Below, piece after piece: positions 1 through 8,150 of a stretch of 64,000 nt of DNA. Where the stretch lies: positions 62,001 through 126,000 of the forward strand of contig NZ_JAPDHU010000001.1 in NCBI RefSeq assembly GCF_031921685.1. The letters run 5' to 3'. The notes under the pieces are model-generated. The model ran no database searches, was not told where the DNA came from, and saw only the letters and a list, made by a program, of their open reading frames with translations. Position 1 is the stretch's first letter, and each line of letters begins with the position of its first letter. A program made the position numbers and the translations under genes. Source of the DNA: Terripilifer sp031921685. GTDB lineage: Bacteria > Pseudomonadota > Alphaproteobacteria > Rhizobiales > Beijerinckiaceae.

Positions 1-47
1 ATGAGCGGTTTTCGGACCATTTCCCGAGGGTGGATAAGCGAACGCCG

Positions 48-260
48 ATGACATTAATGATTCGTCATGCGGCCGTCGCGGCGGTCTTGCCCGGCCGGAT
101 CGCCGCCGTTTCGGCGCAATCGCCAGCAGCGGATTCTCTCGAAAAGCCCGTGCACGCGTCCGCGGACCTTATGCCGCGCTTACAAGAGACAGACGGTTTC
201 GTAGGCACCGACACAGCAGCGGAAACGTTTTTGAAAGCCAACGGAGGACCGAAGCCTTGA
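48..260 (+). CDS. possible small leader protein upstream of hugZ-like gene
   Basis: This is a short open frame of 70 codons from an ATG at 48 (a GTG at 30 is also in frame). The first 25-30 residues are mildly hydrophobic and alanine-rich and end near an Ala-Gln-Ser, so they could be a weak signal peptide. The rest is polar with no motif I recognise. Its TGA stop overlaps the TTG start of the next gene (TTGA at 257-260), which is the geometry of translational coupling. That overlap is the main reason to list it. Codon use is only weakly biased towards G/C in third positions, and it could equally be the coding remnant of something upstream or noise. Confidence 0.3.
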   Translation: MTLMIRHAAVAAVLPGRIAAVSAQSPAADSLEKPVHASADLMPRLQETDGFVGTDTAAETFLKANGGPKP

Positions 261-1045
261 CGCCTGTCGATCCACTTACCGATCCACTTGCCAATCCGGT
301 CGCCGAACCGCGCCCGAACGTGCCGGAAGTCTACGATGCCATCGCCGTGTCGAAGGGGCTTCTGCGCAGCATCCGTGCCGGCGCCCTGGCGACGCTGGGT
401 CAGGACGGCGCTCCGTTCTCGACGCTCGTCAATGTCGCGACCGATCATGACGGTACGCCGATCCTGCTGCTCTCGGGGCTGGCGCTTCACACGCGCAATC
501 TCGCCGCCGACGCGCGCGCCTCGCTTCTCCTCGCCGAGACCGGCAAGGGCGATCCGCTCGCCTACCCGCGCCTCACCGTCAGCGGCCAGGTGCGCAAATG
601 TGCGGACAGCGAGCGCGACCGATTGAAGCAGCGCTTCCTGAGCCGTCATCCGAAGTCGGCGCTCTATGCCGATTTCGGCGATTTCGGTTTCTACCGGCTC
701 GACATGGTTAAGATCCATCTCAACGGCGGTTTCGCACGGGCCGCCGATTTCGACGGCGCGGCCCTGCGCACGCCGCTCGACGGCGCCGAATCGATGATCG
801 CTGCCGAGGCCTCGGCCATCGCGCATATGAACAGCGATCACGCCGAGGCGGTGCGACTCTACGCCACAAAGCTTTGCCGTGCCGCCGATGGCCCCTGGCG
901 GATCACCGGCATCGATCCCGAAGGCGTCGATCTTGCTTGGGGCGAAAGCACAGAACGAGTGACGTTTCAAAGCCCTGTCCTGACCGCGGACGCCCTTCAC
1001 CATACCTTGGTTGCGCTCGCCGTTGCGGCGCGGAGCCAGAATTGA
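257..1045 (+). CDS. HugZ-like heme-utilisation / pyridoxamine-phosphate-oxidase-fold protein
   Basis: The 262-residue product has an N-terminal split-barrel flavin-binding fold of the pyridoxamine 5'-phosphate oxidase type (about residues 30-160). A C-terminal DUF2470-like domain follows (about 175-255, with the AHMNSDHAEA motif). This two-domain layout is that of HugZ/HutZ proteins, which bind heme and in some bacteria degrade it to release iron. Whether this copy is an active heme oxygenase cannot be told from sequence. The start is a TTG at 257, chosen because GGAGG at 242-246 lies at good spacing and no ATG or GTG sits near the start of the domain. The next gene, pckA, is about 200 bp downstream and is probably expressed separately. 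Confidence 0.8.
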   Translation: MTPVDPLTDPLANPVAEPRPNVPEVYDAIAVSKGLLRSIRAGALATLGQDGAPFSTLVNVATDHDGTPILLLSGLALHTRNLAADARASLLLAETGKGDPLAYPRLTVSGQVRKCADSERDRLKQRFLSRHPKSALYADFGDFGFYRLDMVKIHLNGGFARAADFDGAALRTPLDGAESMIAAEASAIAHMNSDHAEAVRLYATKLCRAADGPWRITGIDPEGVDLAWGESTERVTFQSPVLTADALHHTLVALAVAARSQN

Positions 1046-1201
1046 TGCGCCGCACAATGGGTTATTGCGTGCGTCTTCTGCCAAAAATCGTTAATCCCAA
1101 CGTCATATGAGGTCACGCTGAACCTTGCTCAGGGAGGCTGGGGCGACTAAAGGTGCGGCCCTCAATTTTCGGCAGAGCCCGCGATACGGGCATCGGAAAC
1201 G

Positions 1202-1220
1202 CCGGCACGGCAAGTGCCGG
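1202..1220 (+). promoter_or_regulatory. hairpin in pckA leader
   Basis: A perfect inverted repeat with 7-base arms CCGGCAC and GTGCCGG around a 5-base loop ends about 31 bases before the pckA start codon. It could be a leader-RNA hairpin or a protein-binding site, and no T-tract follows it. The rest of the 1046-1251 gap shows nothing else I can name. Confidence 0.3.
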
Positions 1221-1251
1221 GTGAATTTGTCGGATCAGTTCGGAGACAGCA

Positions 1252-2865
1252 ATGAAACAGGTGGGCGCGTTCAACACCTCCTACGGGGTTGATAAATTTG
1301 GCCTCAAAAATCTCGGCACGGTTTTCTACAATCTGCACGCGCCGATGCTGTACGAAGAGTCGATCCGCCGCGATGAAGCGGTGATCATGCCGGGTGGGCC
1401 GATCAATGCCGAAACCGGCATTCACACGGGCCGCTCGCCGAAAGACAAACACACGGTCCGCGATGCCCTCACCGAGAACAAGGTATGGTGGGGCAACAAT
1501 AATTCGATCACGCCCGATCAGTTCGACGTTCTCCTCAAAGATTTCCTCAAACATGCCGAAGGCAAGGACCTGTTCGTCCAGGACCTCTACGGCGGCGCCG
1601 ATCCCTCCTTCCGGGTCAAATCGCGCGTCATCACCGAATTCGCCTGGCACTCGCTGTTCATCCGCAATCTGCTGATCCGCCCCGACAAGACCGAACTCGC
1701 CGCTTACGTCCCTGATCTGACGATCATCGACCTGCCGACCTTCAAAGCTGATCCGAAGCGTCACGGCTGCAAGAGCGAAACCGTCATCGCCCTCGACTTC
1801 ACCCGCAAGATCGTCCTCATCGGCGGCACCAACTATGCCGGCGAGATGAAGAAGTCGGTTTTCACCTGGCTGAACTGGACCCTACCCGCTCAGAACGTCA
1901 TGCCGATGCACGCCTCCGCCAATGTCGGCGACGATGGCGACGTAGCGATCTTCTTTGGCCTGTCGGGCACCGGCAAGACCACCCTGTCGCAGGACCCGGA
2001 CCGCATCCTCATCGGCGACGACGAGCACGGCTGGGGCAAGGACGGCGTCTTCAACTTCGAAGGTGGCTGCTACGCCAAGGCGATCCGCCTGTCGCGCGAG
2101 GCCGAGCCTGAAATCTACGCCACGACCGAGCGTTTCGGCACGGTGCTGGAAAACGTCGTCTTCGACCCGCTGACCCGCGAGCCCGATTTCGACAGCGAAG
2201 CCAAGACCGAAAACACCCGCGTCGCCTATCCGCTCGACTTCATCTCGAATGCGTCGCGCACCGGCCGCGCCGGTCAGCCCAAGAACATCATCATGCTGAC
2301 CTGCGACGCCTTCGGCGTGCTGCCGCCGATCGCCAAGCTCGATCCGGCCCAGGCCATGTATCACTTCCTCTCGGGCTACACCGCGAAAGTGGCCGGCACC
2401 GAAAAGGGCGTGACCGGTCCGGAAGCGACCTTCTCCACCTGCTTCGGCCATCCGTTCTTGCCGCTGCACCCCTCCGTCTACGGCAACATGCTGCGTGACC
2501 TGATCGCCAAGCACTCGGTCGACTGCTGGTTGGTCAACACCGGCTGGACCGGCGGCAAGGAAGGCGTCGGCCGTCGCATGCCGATCCGCGTCACCCGCCG
2601 TCTGCTGACCGCCGCCCTCGACGGTTCGCTGAGCAAGGCGACCTTCCGCACCGATCCCTATTTCGGCCTCGCCGTGCCGACTTCGGTGCCTGGCGTCGAG
2701 CCGCATATCCTCGAGCCGGTGAAGACCTGGTCGAACAAGGCCGAGTTCGCCTCGACCGCGAAGCACCTTGTCGAAATGTTCCGCAAGAACTTCGTCACCT
2801 TCGAAAGCCACGTCGACGCCAAGGTGCGCGAAGCCGCGCCCTTCTCGCGCATCGCCGCCGAATAA
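1252..2865 (+). CDS. pckA: phosphoenolpyruvate carboxykinase (ATP)
   Basis: The 537-residue protein matches the ATP-dependent PEP carboxykinase family in length and motifs. It converts oxaloacetate plus ATP to phosphoenolpyruvate, CO2 and ADP in the cytoplasm, the entry step of gluconeogenesis. Visible motifs are the substrate-site GRSPKDK near residue 62, the kinase-1a P-loop GLSGTGKT at about 236-243, the kinase-2 region with IGDDEHGW at about 258-265, and the adenine-site NTGWTGG near 430. The ATG at 1252 follows a weak purine-rich GGAGA. It is monocistronic, closed by a strong intrinsic terminator 24 bases after the stop. In rhizobia this gene is induced on organic acids, but no known operator is recognisable here. 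Confidence 0.97.
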   Translation: MKQVGAFNTSYGVDKFGLKNLGTVFYNLHAPMLYEESIRRDEAVIMPGGPINAETGIHTGRSPKDKHTVRDALTENKVWWGNNNSITPDQFDVLLKDFLKHAEGKDLFVQDLYGGADPSFRVKSRVITEFAWHSLFIRNLLIRPDKTELAAYVPDLTIIDLPTFKADPKRHGCKSETVIALDFTRKIVLIGGTNYAGEMKKSVFTWLNWTLPAQNVMPMHASANVGDDGDVAIFFGLSGTGKTTLSQDPDRILIGDDEHGWGKDGVFNFEGGCYAKAIRLSREAEPEIYATTERFGTVLENVVFDPLTREPDFDSEAKTENTRVAYPLDFISNASRTGRAGQPKNIIMLTCDAFGVLPPIAKLDPAQAMYHFLSGYTAKVAGTEKGVTGPEATFSTCFGHPFLPLHPSVYGNMLRDLIAKHSVDCWLVNTGWTGGKEGVGRRMPIRVTRRLLTAALDGSLSKATFRTDPYFGLAVPTSVPGVEPHILEPVKTWSNKAEFASTAKHLVEMFRKNFVTFESHVDAKVREAAPFSRIAAE

Positions 2866-2888
2866 GCGACGCGATCCATTCAAAGCAG

Positions 2889-2917
2889 AAGGCCCGGAGC
2901 ATCGCTCCGGGCCTTTT
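2889..2917 (+). terminator. intrinsic terminator of pckA
   Basis: Perfect 10-bp stem GGCCCGGAGC / GCTCCGGGCC with a 3-base ATC loop (2891-2913), preceded by AA and followed by TTTTC. It lies 24 bases after the pckA stop. Confidence 0.93.
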
Positions 2918-3003
2918 CGTATTACGTCCCCATCCAAGAGAAGGATTTTGCTTGCAGGTCCCCTGGCATTTCGGGTGAATTAGCTGGCGGGGGCAAATGA
3001 CCG

Positions 3004-4692
3004 ATGGACATTGAAATCAAGAGCAAAAACCTTTCTCAAATAGAGATTGGCAAGCTACTGGCGAAGTACAGTGTCAAAGGCGACCGGATCATCCGGTACC
3101 ATATCGATTTTTGGCACAAAGAATTGGGGCTTCATAAGGAACTCGGGGCGCCAGAACTCTATCTCCTGCAAGATAAAGTCGACGCTCTCATGTTGGCTTG
3201 GGACAAGAGGCTCGCAGAGCACCAGCGAAACTTAACCATGGAAAGCGGCCGGGAACTTGCCGAGCGCTTGACAGCGCAAGCCAGAGCGAAAATGGACGCT
3301 CTCGCAAACATTCTAAGCACAGCTTTAGAGCGGCGCGGCCAGTTTGATTGGAATTCTCTGAAAGATTTTTCAAAGTTCGAAGCGGTCGAGGCAGCTCTGC
3401 TTGCAAGGAAACCAAGGCCCCCGGCAAAAGCTCCACAATACATAGAGCCAGAGATTTCAATCTGGGCAGCCCTTTTTGGGCAGCGAAGGAAAAAGCAACA
3501 ACAAGCCCAGCATTTTTTTATGCAACAGCTTGGCGAATGGGAACAAGTTGACGCCGACTATAAGATAAAAGCCGACACTTGGCAGAAGGAGATTGACGAC
3601 AAGCGCTCCCTATTTGAAGCGGAGAAAGCCACCAAGAATGCGCGTGCCGAGGAATTCATGGCTGGTGTTCAAAGCGGCGACTCTCAAGCGGTCATCGAAC
3701 ATATCACCCTTGTCTTAGAGCGGTCCGATTACAGCGAGATTTTCTATCCGTCATTTATCGTCGACTACAAGGCGGAAGATAAACTGGCGATGATCAAATA
3801 TGAACTCCCTGCCCCAGACGGCATGCCAAAGTTAAAATCGGCGCGGTTCATAAATGCCTCTCAAGAAATCAAAGAGACGTATTTTTCCGAACGCGATCAA
3901 AAGGCGACCTTTGATTCAGCATGCTATCAAATCTGCCTTCGAACGATCCACGAAGTTTTCAACGCCGATGAGTTTGGCAACGTCGAGAACATTCTTTTCA
4001 ATGGATTTGTTACGTCGATTGACCGCTCTACTGGCCACTATGTCACGTCGTGCATAATGTCCATCCTGGCCAATCGTCCCGACTTTGCAGCGATCAATCT
4101 GAGAATGGTTGACCCAAAAATCTGCTTCAAAAATCTAAAAGGGGTTTCTGCATCAACCCTGTCCGTGCTCGCTCCAATTCCCCCCATCATGGAAATGGAC
4201 AGAGAAGACAGTCGCTTTATCGATGCACGGAACATAGTTGATCAATTGAACGAGGGAACGAACCTTGCCGCCATGGATTGGCAAGATTTCGAGCATTTGG
4301 TTCGCGAACTATTCGAAAAGGAATTCGCCGCTCGAGGCGGCGAGGTGAAAGTCACTCAATCAAGCGGCGATGGCGGTGTCGATGCAGTTGCATTCGACCC
4401 AGACCCGATTACCGGCGGAAAGATAGTCATCCAAGCGAAACGTTATACTCGCACAGTTGGTGTTTCCGCCGTTCGAGATTTATTTGGCACCATGCAGCAT
4501 GAAAGTGCTTCAAAGGGGATACTGGTTACGACGACCGACTATGGTCCCGATGCTCACAAATTTGCATCCGGCAAACCGATCACGCTTTTAACGGGACAAA
4601 ACCTCCTGCACCTGCTGGAAAAGCACGGCACAAAGGCAAAAATTGATCTTCAGGCAGCACGGGACGAGATGCATTTTCAGAACCGGCGGTGA
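3004..4692 (+). CDS. Mrr-type restriction endonuclease-domain protein
   Basis: This 562-residue protein has a C-terminal Mrr_cat domain (about 424-545) of the PD-(D/E)xK nuclease superfamily. The active-site series is visible: Asp460 in GGVDAV, then Gln477 and Lys479 in the IQAK motif. Mrr-family enzymes cut modified or foreign DNA without a partner methylase. The long N-terminal part (1-420) is charged, has a likely coiled coil at about 65-120 and 165-225, and carries no domain I recognise; it may sense the target. The gene is clearly more AT-rich than its neighbours and uses codons such as ATA, TTA and AAA freely, which suggests recent transfer. It stands alone between two terminators, with no methylase or helicase beside it. 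Its substrate is unknown. Confidence 0.85.
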   Translation: MDIEIKSKNLSQIEIGKLLAKYSVKGDRIIRYHIDFWHKELGLHKELGAPELYLLQDKVDALMLAWDKRLAEHQRNLTMESGRELAERLTAQARAKMDALANILSTALERRGQFDWNSLKDFSKFEAVEAALLARKPRPPAKAPQYIEPEISIWAALFGQRRKKQQQAQHFFMQQLGEWEQVDADYKIKADTWQKEIDDKRSLFEAEKATKNARAEEFMAGVQSGDSQAVIEHITLVLERSDYSEIFYPSFIVDYKAEDKLAMIKYELPAPDGMPKLKSARFINASQEIKETYFSERDQKATFDSACYQICLRTIHEVFNADEFGNVENILFNGFVTSIDRSTGHYVTSCIMSILANRPDFAAINLRMVDPKICFKNLKGVSASTLSVLAPIPPIMEMDREDSRFIDARNIVDQLNEGTNLAAMDWQDFEHLVRELFEKEFAARGGEVKVTQSSGDGGVDAVAFDPDPITGGKIVIQAKRYTRTVGVSAVRDLFGTMQHESASKGILVTTTDYGPDAHKFASGKPITLLTGQNLLHLLEKHGTKAKIDLQAARDEMHFQNRR

Positions 4693-4725
4693 CGTAGTCG
4701 CTGAAGACAGCTAACGCAGCCTCAA

Positions 4726-4757
4726 CTCCAGTCGCAATAAATGCGACTGGAGCTTTC
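4726..4757 (+). terminator. terminator after Mrr-like gene
   Basis: Perfect 11-bp stem CTCCAGTCGCA / TGCGACTGGAG with an ATAAA loop (4726-4752), followed by CTTTCC. It is 33 bases after the Mrr-like stop and in front of the convergent gcdH end, so it may work in both directions. Confidence 0.75.
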
Positions 4758-4771
4758 CACACCAGAGATGC

Positions 4772-5995
4772 TCAGAAAAACGCCTGCAAACCCGTCTGCG
4801 CGCGGCCAAGGATCAGCGCGTGCACGTCATGCGCGCCTTCATAGGTGTTGACCGTCTCCAGATTCTGGAGATGGCGCATGACGTGGAATTCGCCATGGAT
4901 GCCGTTACCGCCGTGCATGTCGCGCGCGACGCGGGCGATGTCCAAAGCCTTGCCGGCGTTGTTGCGCTTGATGATCGAGATGGCTTCCGGCGCAGCACGG
5001 CCTTCGTCGAAGAGACGACCGACGCGCAGGCAGGCCTGCAGGCCGAGCGCGATTTCCGTCTGCATGTCGGCGAGCTTCTTCTGCACGAGCTGGGTGGCGG
5101 CGAGCGGACGGCCGAACTGCTTGCGGTCGAGCGTGTATTGGCGCGCGCGCAGCCAGCAATCTTCCGCAGCGCCCATGGCGCCCCAGGCAATGCCGTAACG
5201 GGCGCGGTTGAGGCAGCCGAACGGACCGCTCAGGCCGGAGACATTCGGCAGCAGGTTTTCTTCCGGAATGACGACGCCGTCCATGACGACTTCACCGGTG
5301 ACCGAGGTGCGTAGCGACAGCTTGCCGTCGATCTTCGGGGCTGAGAGGCCCTTGGTGCCCTTCTCGATCAGGAAGCCCTTGATCTGGCCCTTATGCGCGT
5401 CCGACTTCGCCCAGACGACGAACAGATCGGCGACCGGCGCGTTGGAAATCCACATCTTCGTGCCGGTGAGGCGATAGCCGTCGGAGACCTTTTCGGCGCG
5501 CGTCTTCATGCCGCCCGGATCAGAACCGGCGTCGGGCTCGGTCAGGCCGAAACAGCCGATCATTTTGCCGCTGGCGAGCTTGGGCAGGTATTTCTGCTTC
5601 TGCTGCGCATCGCCATAGGCATAGATCGGGTGCATGACGAGCGAGGACTGGACGCTCAAGGTCGAACGGTAGCCGGAGTCGACCCGCTCGATTTCGCGCG
5701 CCACGAGACCGTAGGAGACGTAGTTGGCGCCAGCCGCGCCATATTCTTCCGGGATCGTCACGCCGAGCAGGCCGAGTTCGCCCATTTCGGGGATCAGGTC
5801 GTGGTCGATCTTCTCTTTCGCATAGGCTTCCACCACGCGCGGCAGCAGTTTTTCCTGGGCATAGGCGCGGGCCGTGTCGCGGATCATCCGCTCCTCTTCC
5901 TGCAATTGGTCTTCGAGCAGGAACGGATCTTCCCAGGCGAACGCGGCACGATGGGTGTGCGAGGTCGCGGCGGCGGCGGATGCGGTTGAGGACAC
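4772..5995 (-). CDS. gcdH: glutaryl-CoA dehydrogenase
   Basis: This 407-residue member of the acyl-CoA dehydrogenase family is closest in look to glutaryl-CoA dehydrogenase. That enzyme oxidises and decarboxylates glutaryl-CoA to crotonyl-CoA, using FAD and passing electrons to ETF, in lysine, tryptophan and aromatic degradation. Supporting motifs are CFGLTEPDAGSDPGG (flavin/substrate loop, about 165-180), the arginine-rich region RKQFGRP near 310, and the catalytic base Glu386 inside the signature NTYEGAHDVHAL. An N-terminal Ala/Ser-rich tail of about 20 residues precedes the domain. The gene stands alone; its upstream region holds three inverted repeats that look like operators, so substrate-responsive control is likely. 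Confidence 0.93.
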   Translation of the reverse strand: MSSTASAAAATSHTHRAAFAWEDPFLLEDQLQEEERMIRDTARAYAQEKLLPRVVEAYAKEKIDHDLIPEMGELGLLGVTIPEEYGAAGANYVSYGLVAREIERVDSGYRSTLSVQSSLVMHPIYAYGDAQQKQKYLPKLASGKMIGCFGLTEPDAGSDPGGMKTRAEKVSDGYRLTGTKMWISNAPVADLFVVWAKSDAHKGQIKGFLIEKGTKGLSAPKIDGKLSLRTSVTGEVVMDGVVIPEENLLPNVSGLSGPFGCLNRARYGIAWGAMGAAEDCWLRARQYTLDRKQFGRPLAATQLVQKKLADMQTEIALGLQACLRVGRLFDEGRAAPEAISIIKRNNAGKALDIARVARDMHGGNGIHGEFHVMRHLQNLETVNTYEGAHDVHALILGRAQTGLQAFF

Positions 5996-6016
5996 GACAG
6001 TCTCCAGTTCAGTTTC

Positions 6017-6035
6017 CCATACAGTCCCTGTATGG
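6017..6035 (-). promoter_or_regulatory. candidate operator proximal to gcdH
   Basis: A perfect inverted repeat CCATACAG-TCC-CTGTATGG starts 22 bases upstream of the gcdH start codon. Arm length and short spacer are typical of a dimeric TetR- or MarR-type repressor site overlapping a promoter or leader. The regulator is not in the window. Confidence 0.45.
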
Positions 6036-6070
6036 CCGTTTGGGCGGATAAGTGCGTTGGGCGGCGCACC

Positions 6071-6086
6071 ATGTATTATATTACAT
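6071..6086. promoter_or_regulatory. palindromic operator candidate 1 (gcdH)
   Basis: ATGTATTATATTACAT is a 16-base near-palindrome (14 of 16 positions symmetric), strikingly AT-rich in a GC-rich region, about 76 bases upstream of gcdH. A second site of the same design lies at 6195-6210. The shared ends ATG...TTACAT and identical length point to one regulator binding both. Confidence 0.5.
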
Positions 6087-6194
6087 GGTCTGGCAATATG
6101 CCGGGCGGGCCCGTTTGATCAATTCATCCCTATGCTGCGTTTCTTTTGCCACTCTCGCACGGCCTTTGCCAATGCAACGCCGGGAGGCAGAAAG

Positions 6195-6210
6195 ATGCAA
6201 TATATTACAT
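6195..6210. promoter_or_regulatory. palindromic operator candidate 2 (gcdH)
   Basis: ATGCAATATATTACAT, again 14 of 16 symmetric, is 124 bases centre-to-centre from site 1, about 12 helical turns. It could allow looping between two bound dimers or serve the divergent gene at 6387. The remainder of the 390-bp gap 5996-6386 has no open frame I would support. Confidence 0.45.
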
Positions 6211-6386
6211 GATCAGGTAGTCATTCCGATGGGTTAGCGCCTTGGGCCCGGCTTCCCACGGTCAGACCCCAGGATCTTTTCGATCATAATCTTCACAGCC
6301 CCTTCACGTCACCCTGAAAGCTTGTGATGTGCATGCGAGGGCCATCGGGCATAGGCTCCTGAAAACAGAGTTTTGGGAGGCAGGCC

Positions 6387-7025
6387 ATGACCACGAGCAC
6401 CGCAACCTTCTCAAACCCGCCGCTTCCCGGCGCCGCCACGCTGGGGCGGCTTTTTACCGGCGGCCTGGCCGGTCTCATCGTCTGGGAAATCTGGGCCAAG
6501 GTGCTCACCCCGCCGGTCGCTGGTTTTCCGCTCGAGCCCCCCGCCCTCGTCGCCACGCTCATTGCCCGCTGGACCGGCATAGAAGTGTCGTCCACCACGG
6601 CCACCGCGCTCCATTATGCGGTCGGCATCATCGGCTATCCGATCGCCTATTGGGTGATCTCGCGCGGGTTTCGCGCCTGGGCCGCCACCTTCGATATCTT
6701 CGTCTGGGTGCTCTTCACCCTGGCGGTGGCCTGGCTCGCCGCTTCCAGCAAGGCAACCTTGTTCATCGGGCTGTTCTGGCTGCTGGTGACGGTTCTGTCG
6801 GCCACCCGCCTGTTCAATCCCCATGCCCTGAGCGCCAACGCATTGAGCTGGGGCTCGTTCACCTGGTTCAATGCGCTGGGCATCATGGCGCCGCTCGCCG
6901 GCCAGCCCTTCCTGCTTTTGACCGATTATCCGGCACTCTCCTTCATGAGCTGGGCCGGCCACGTGATCTACGGAGCGATCGCCGTTTACGTCTTCGAACG
7001 ATTGCAGAGCCGCGCACGCGGCTGA
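6387..7025 (+). CDS. uncharacterised integral membrane protein
   Basis: The 212-residue protein has about five or six hydrophobic spans (near residues 21-42, 75-92, 97-115, 118-138, 155-172 and 185-205) and no soluble domain, so it should sit in the inner membrane. I do not recognise the family. The ATG follows GGGAGGCAGGCC, a good ribosome site. The gene ends 38 bases before hrcA on the same strand; the two may be co-transcribed, but nothing links the function to heat-shock control. A possible alternative assignment is a yphA-like or DoxX-like small membrane family, which I cannot confirm. Confidence 0.65.
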   Translation: MTTSTATFSNPPLPGAATLGRLFTGGLAGLIVWEIWAKVLTPPVAGFPLEPPALVATLIARWTGIEVSSTTATALHYAVGIIGYPIAYWVISRGFRAWAATFDIFVWVLFTLAVAWLAASSKATLFIGLFWLLVTVLSATRLFNPHALSANALSWGSFTWFNALGIMAPLAGQPFLLLTDYPALSFMSWAGHVIYGAIAVYVFERLQSRARG

Positions 7026-7063
7026 CACTTGAACCCAGAGCCCCGCTTGGTCATTTTAGGGCT

Positions 7064-8149
7064 ATGGCATCTTTTGACCGCCCGTCCGCCGACAACGCCT
7101 CGCTCGCGAAGCTGAATGCCCGTTCGCGCGAGATTTTCCGGCATATCGTCGACAGCTACCTGGAAACCGGCGACCCGGTGGGATCGCGTCATCTATCGCG
7201 TATCCTGCCGATCACCCTGTCGCCGGCCTCCGTCCGCAACGTCATGCAGGACCTGGAGGACGCGGGCCTCGTCTATTCGCCGCACACCAGCGCCGGCCGG
7301 CTGCCGACCGAACTCGGTCTGCGCTTCTTCGTCGACGCCATGCTCGAAGTCGGCGATCTCTCGAACGAGGATCGCAGCAGTATCGAGGCGCAGGTGCGGG
7401 CGGCCTCCACCGGCCAGACGCTTGAGGGCGTGCTGACGGAGGCCTCCTCGCTGCTCTCCGGCCTGTCGCGCGGCGCCGCCGTCGTGCTGACGTCCAAGGA
7501 CAATGCGCGGCTGCGCCAGATCGAATTCGTCCGCCTCGATCCGGACCGGGCGCTGGCGGTGCTCGTCGCCGAGGACGGATCGGTGGAAAACCGCATCCTG
7601 CCGATCCCACGCGACCTGCCGAACTCTGCTCTTGTCGAAGCCGGCAATTATCTCAATGCGCGCCTGCGCGGGCGCACGCTCGCCGACCTGCGGGCGGAAA
7701 TCGACGCATCGCGGCAGGCAGCGGAAGCCGAGCTCGATCAACTCACCGCGCGCCTGATCGACGCGGGCCTTGCGAGCTGGACCGGCCCCGGCGGCACGAA
7801 CCAGCAATTGATCGTGCGCGGCCAGGCCAATCTGCTCGAAGATCTGAAAGCGGTGGAAGACCTGGAGCGCATCCGTCTTCTGTTCTCCGATCTCGAGACC
7901 AAGAAGGACGTGATCGACCTTCTGGCGCGGGCCGAAACCGGCGAAGGCGTGCGCATTTTCATCGGCTCGGAGAACAAGCTGTTCTCGCTCTCGGGCTCCT
8001 CGATGATCGCCGCCCCCTTCCGCGACGGATCGCAGAAGATCGTCGGCGTGGTCGGCGTCATCGGCCCGACGCGGCTCAATTATGCGCGCATCGTGCCGAT
8101 GGTCGATTACACCGCGAAAGTCGTGTCGCGGATGATGGAACGGCGCTGA
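7064..8149 (+). CDS. hrcA: heat-inducible transcription repressor HrcA
   Basis: The 361-residue protein matches HrcA, the repressor that binds CIRCE elements at groESL and dnaK operons and needs GroEL for activity. Residues 10-95 form the winged-helix DNA-binding domain with SREIFRHIVDSYLETGDPVGSR and the conserved SPASVRNVMQDLE and SAGRLPTE stretches. The C-terminal GAF-like dimerisation part ends with the typical VGVVGVIGPTRLNYARIV block. The ATG at 7064 fits known HrcA N-termini; the frame is open far upstream but that part overlaps the preceding gene and is not coding. In many rhizobia hrcA sits between rph and grpE; here it is followed by convergent pgi, only 1 base away. No CIRCE element is seen in this window. 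Confidence 0.95.
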   Translation: MASFDRPSADNASLAKLNARSREIFRHIVDSYLETGDPVGSRHLSRILPITLSPASVRNVMQDLEDAGLVYSPHTSAGRLPTELGLRFFVDAMLEVGDLSNEDRSSIEAQVRAASTGQTLEGVLTEASSLLSGLSRGAAVVLTSKDNARLRQIEFVRLDPDRALAVLVAEDGSVENRILPIPRDLPNSALVEAGNYLNARLRGRTLADLRAEIDASRQAAEAELDQLTARLIDAGLASWTGPGGTNQQLIVRGQANLLEDLKAVEDLERIRLLFSDLETKKDVIDLLARAETGEGVRIFIGSENKLFSLSGSSMIAAPFRDGSQKIVGVVGVIGPTRLNYARIVPMVDYTAKVVSRMMERR

Positions 8150-8150
8150 T

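Noticed and set aside
65..1084. Long minus-strand open frame opposite the HugZ-like gene
   Set aside because: Composition-driven antisense frame, rich in Arg and Gly with no domain; the plus-strand gene has clear family motifs.
1882..2937. Long minus-strand open frame opposite pckA
   Set aside because: Antisense shadow of a highly conserved gene; no ribosome site or motif.
6329..7063. In-frame upstream extension of hrcA
   Set aside because: Overlaps the membrane-protein gene in another frame and reads as Arg/His-rich nonsense; HrcA homology starts at 7064.
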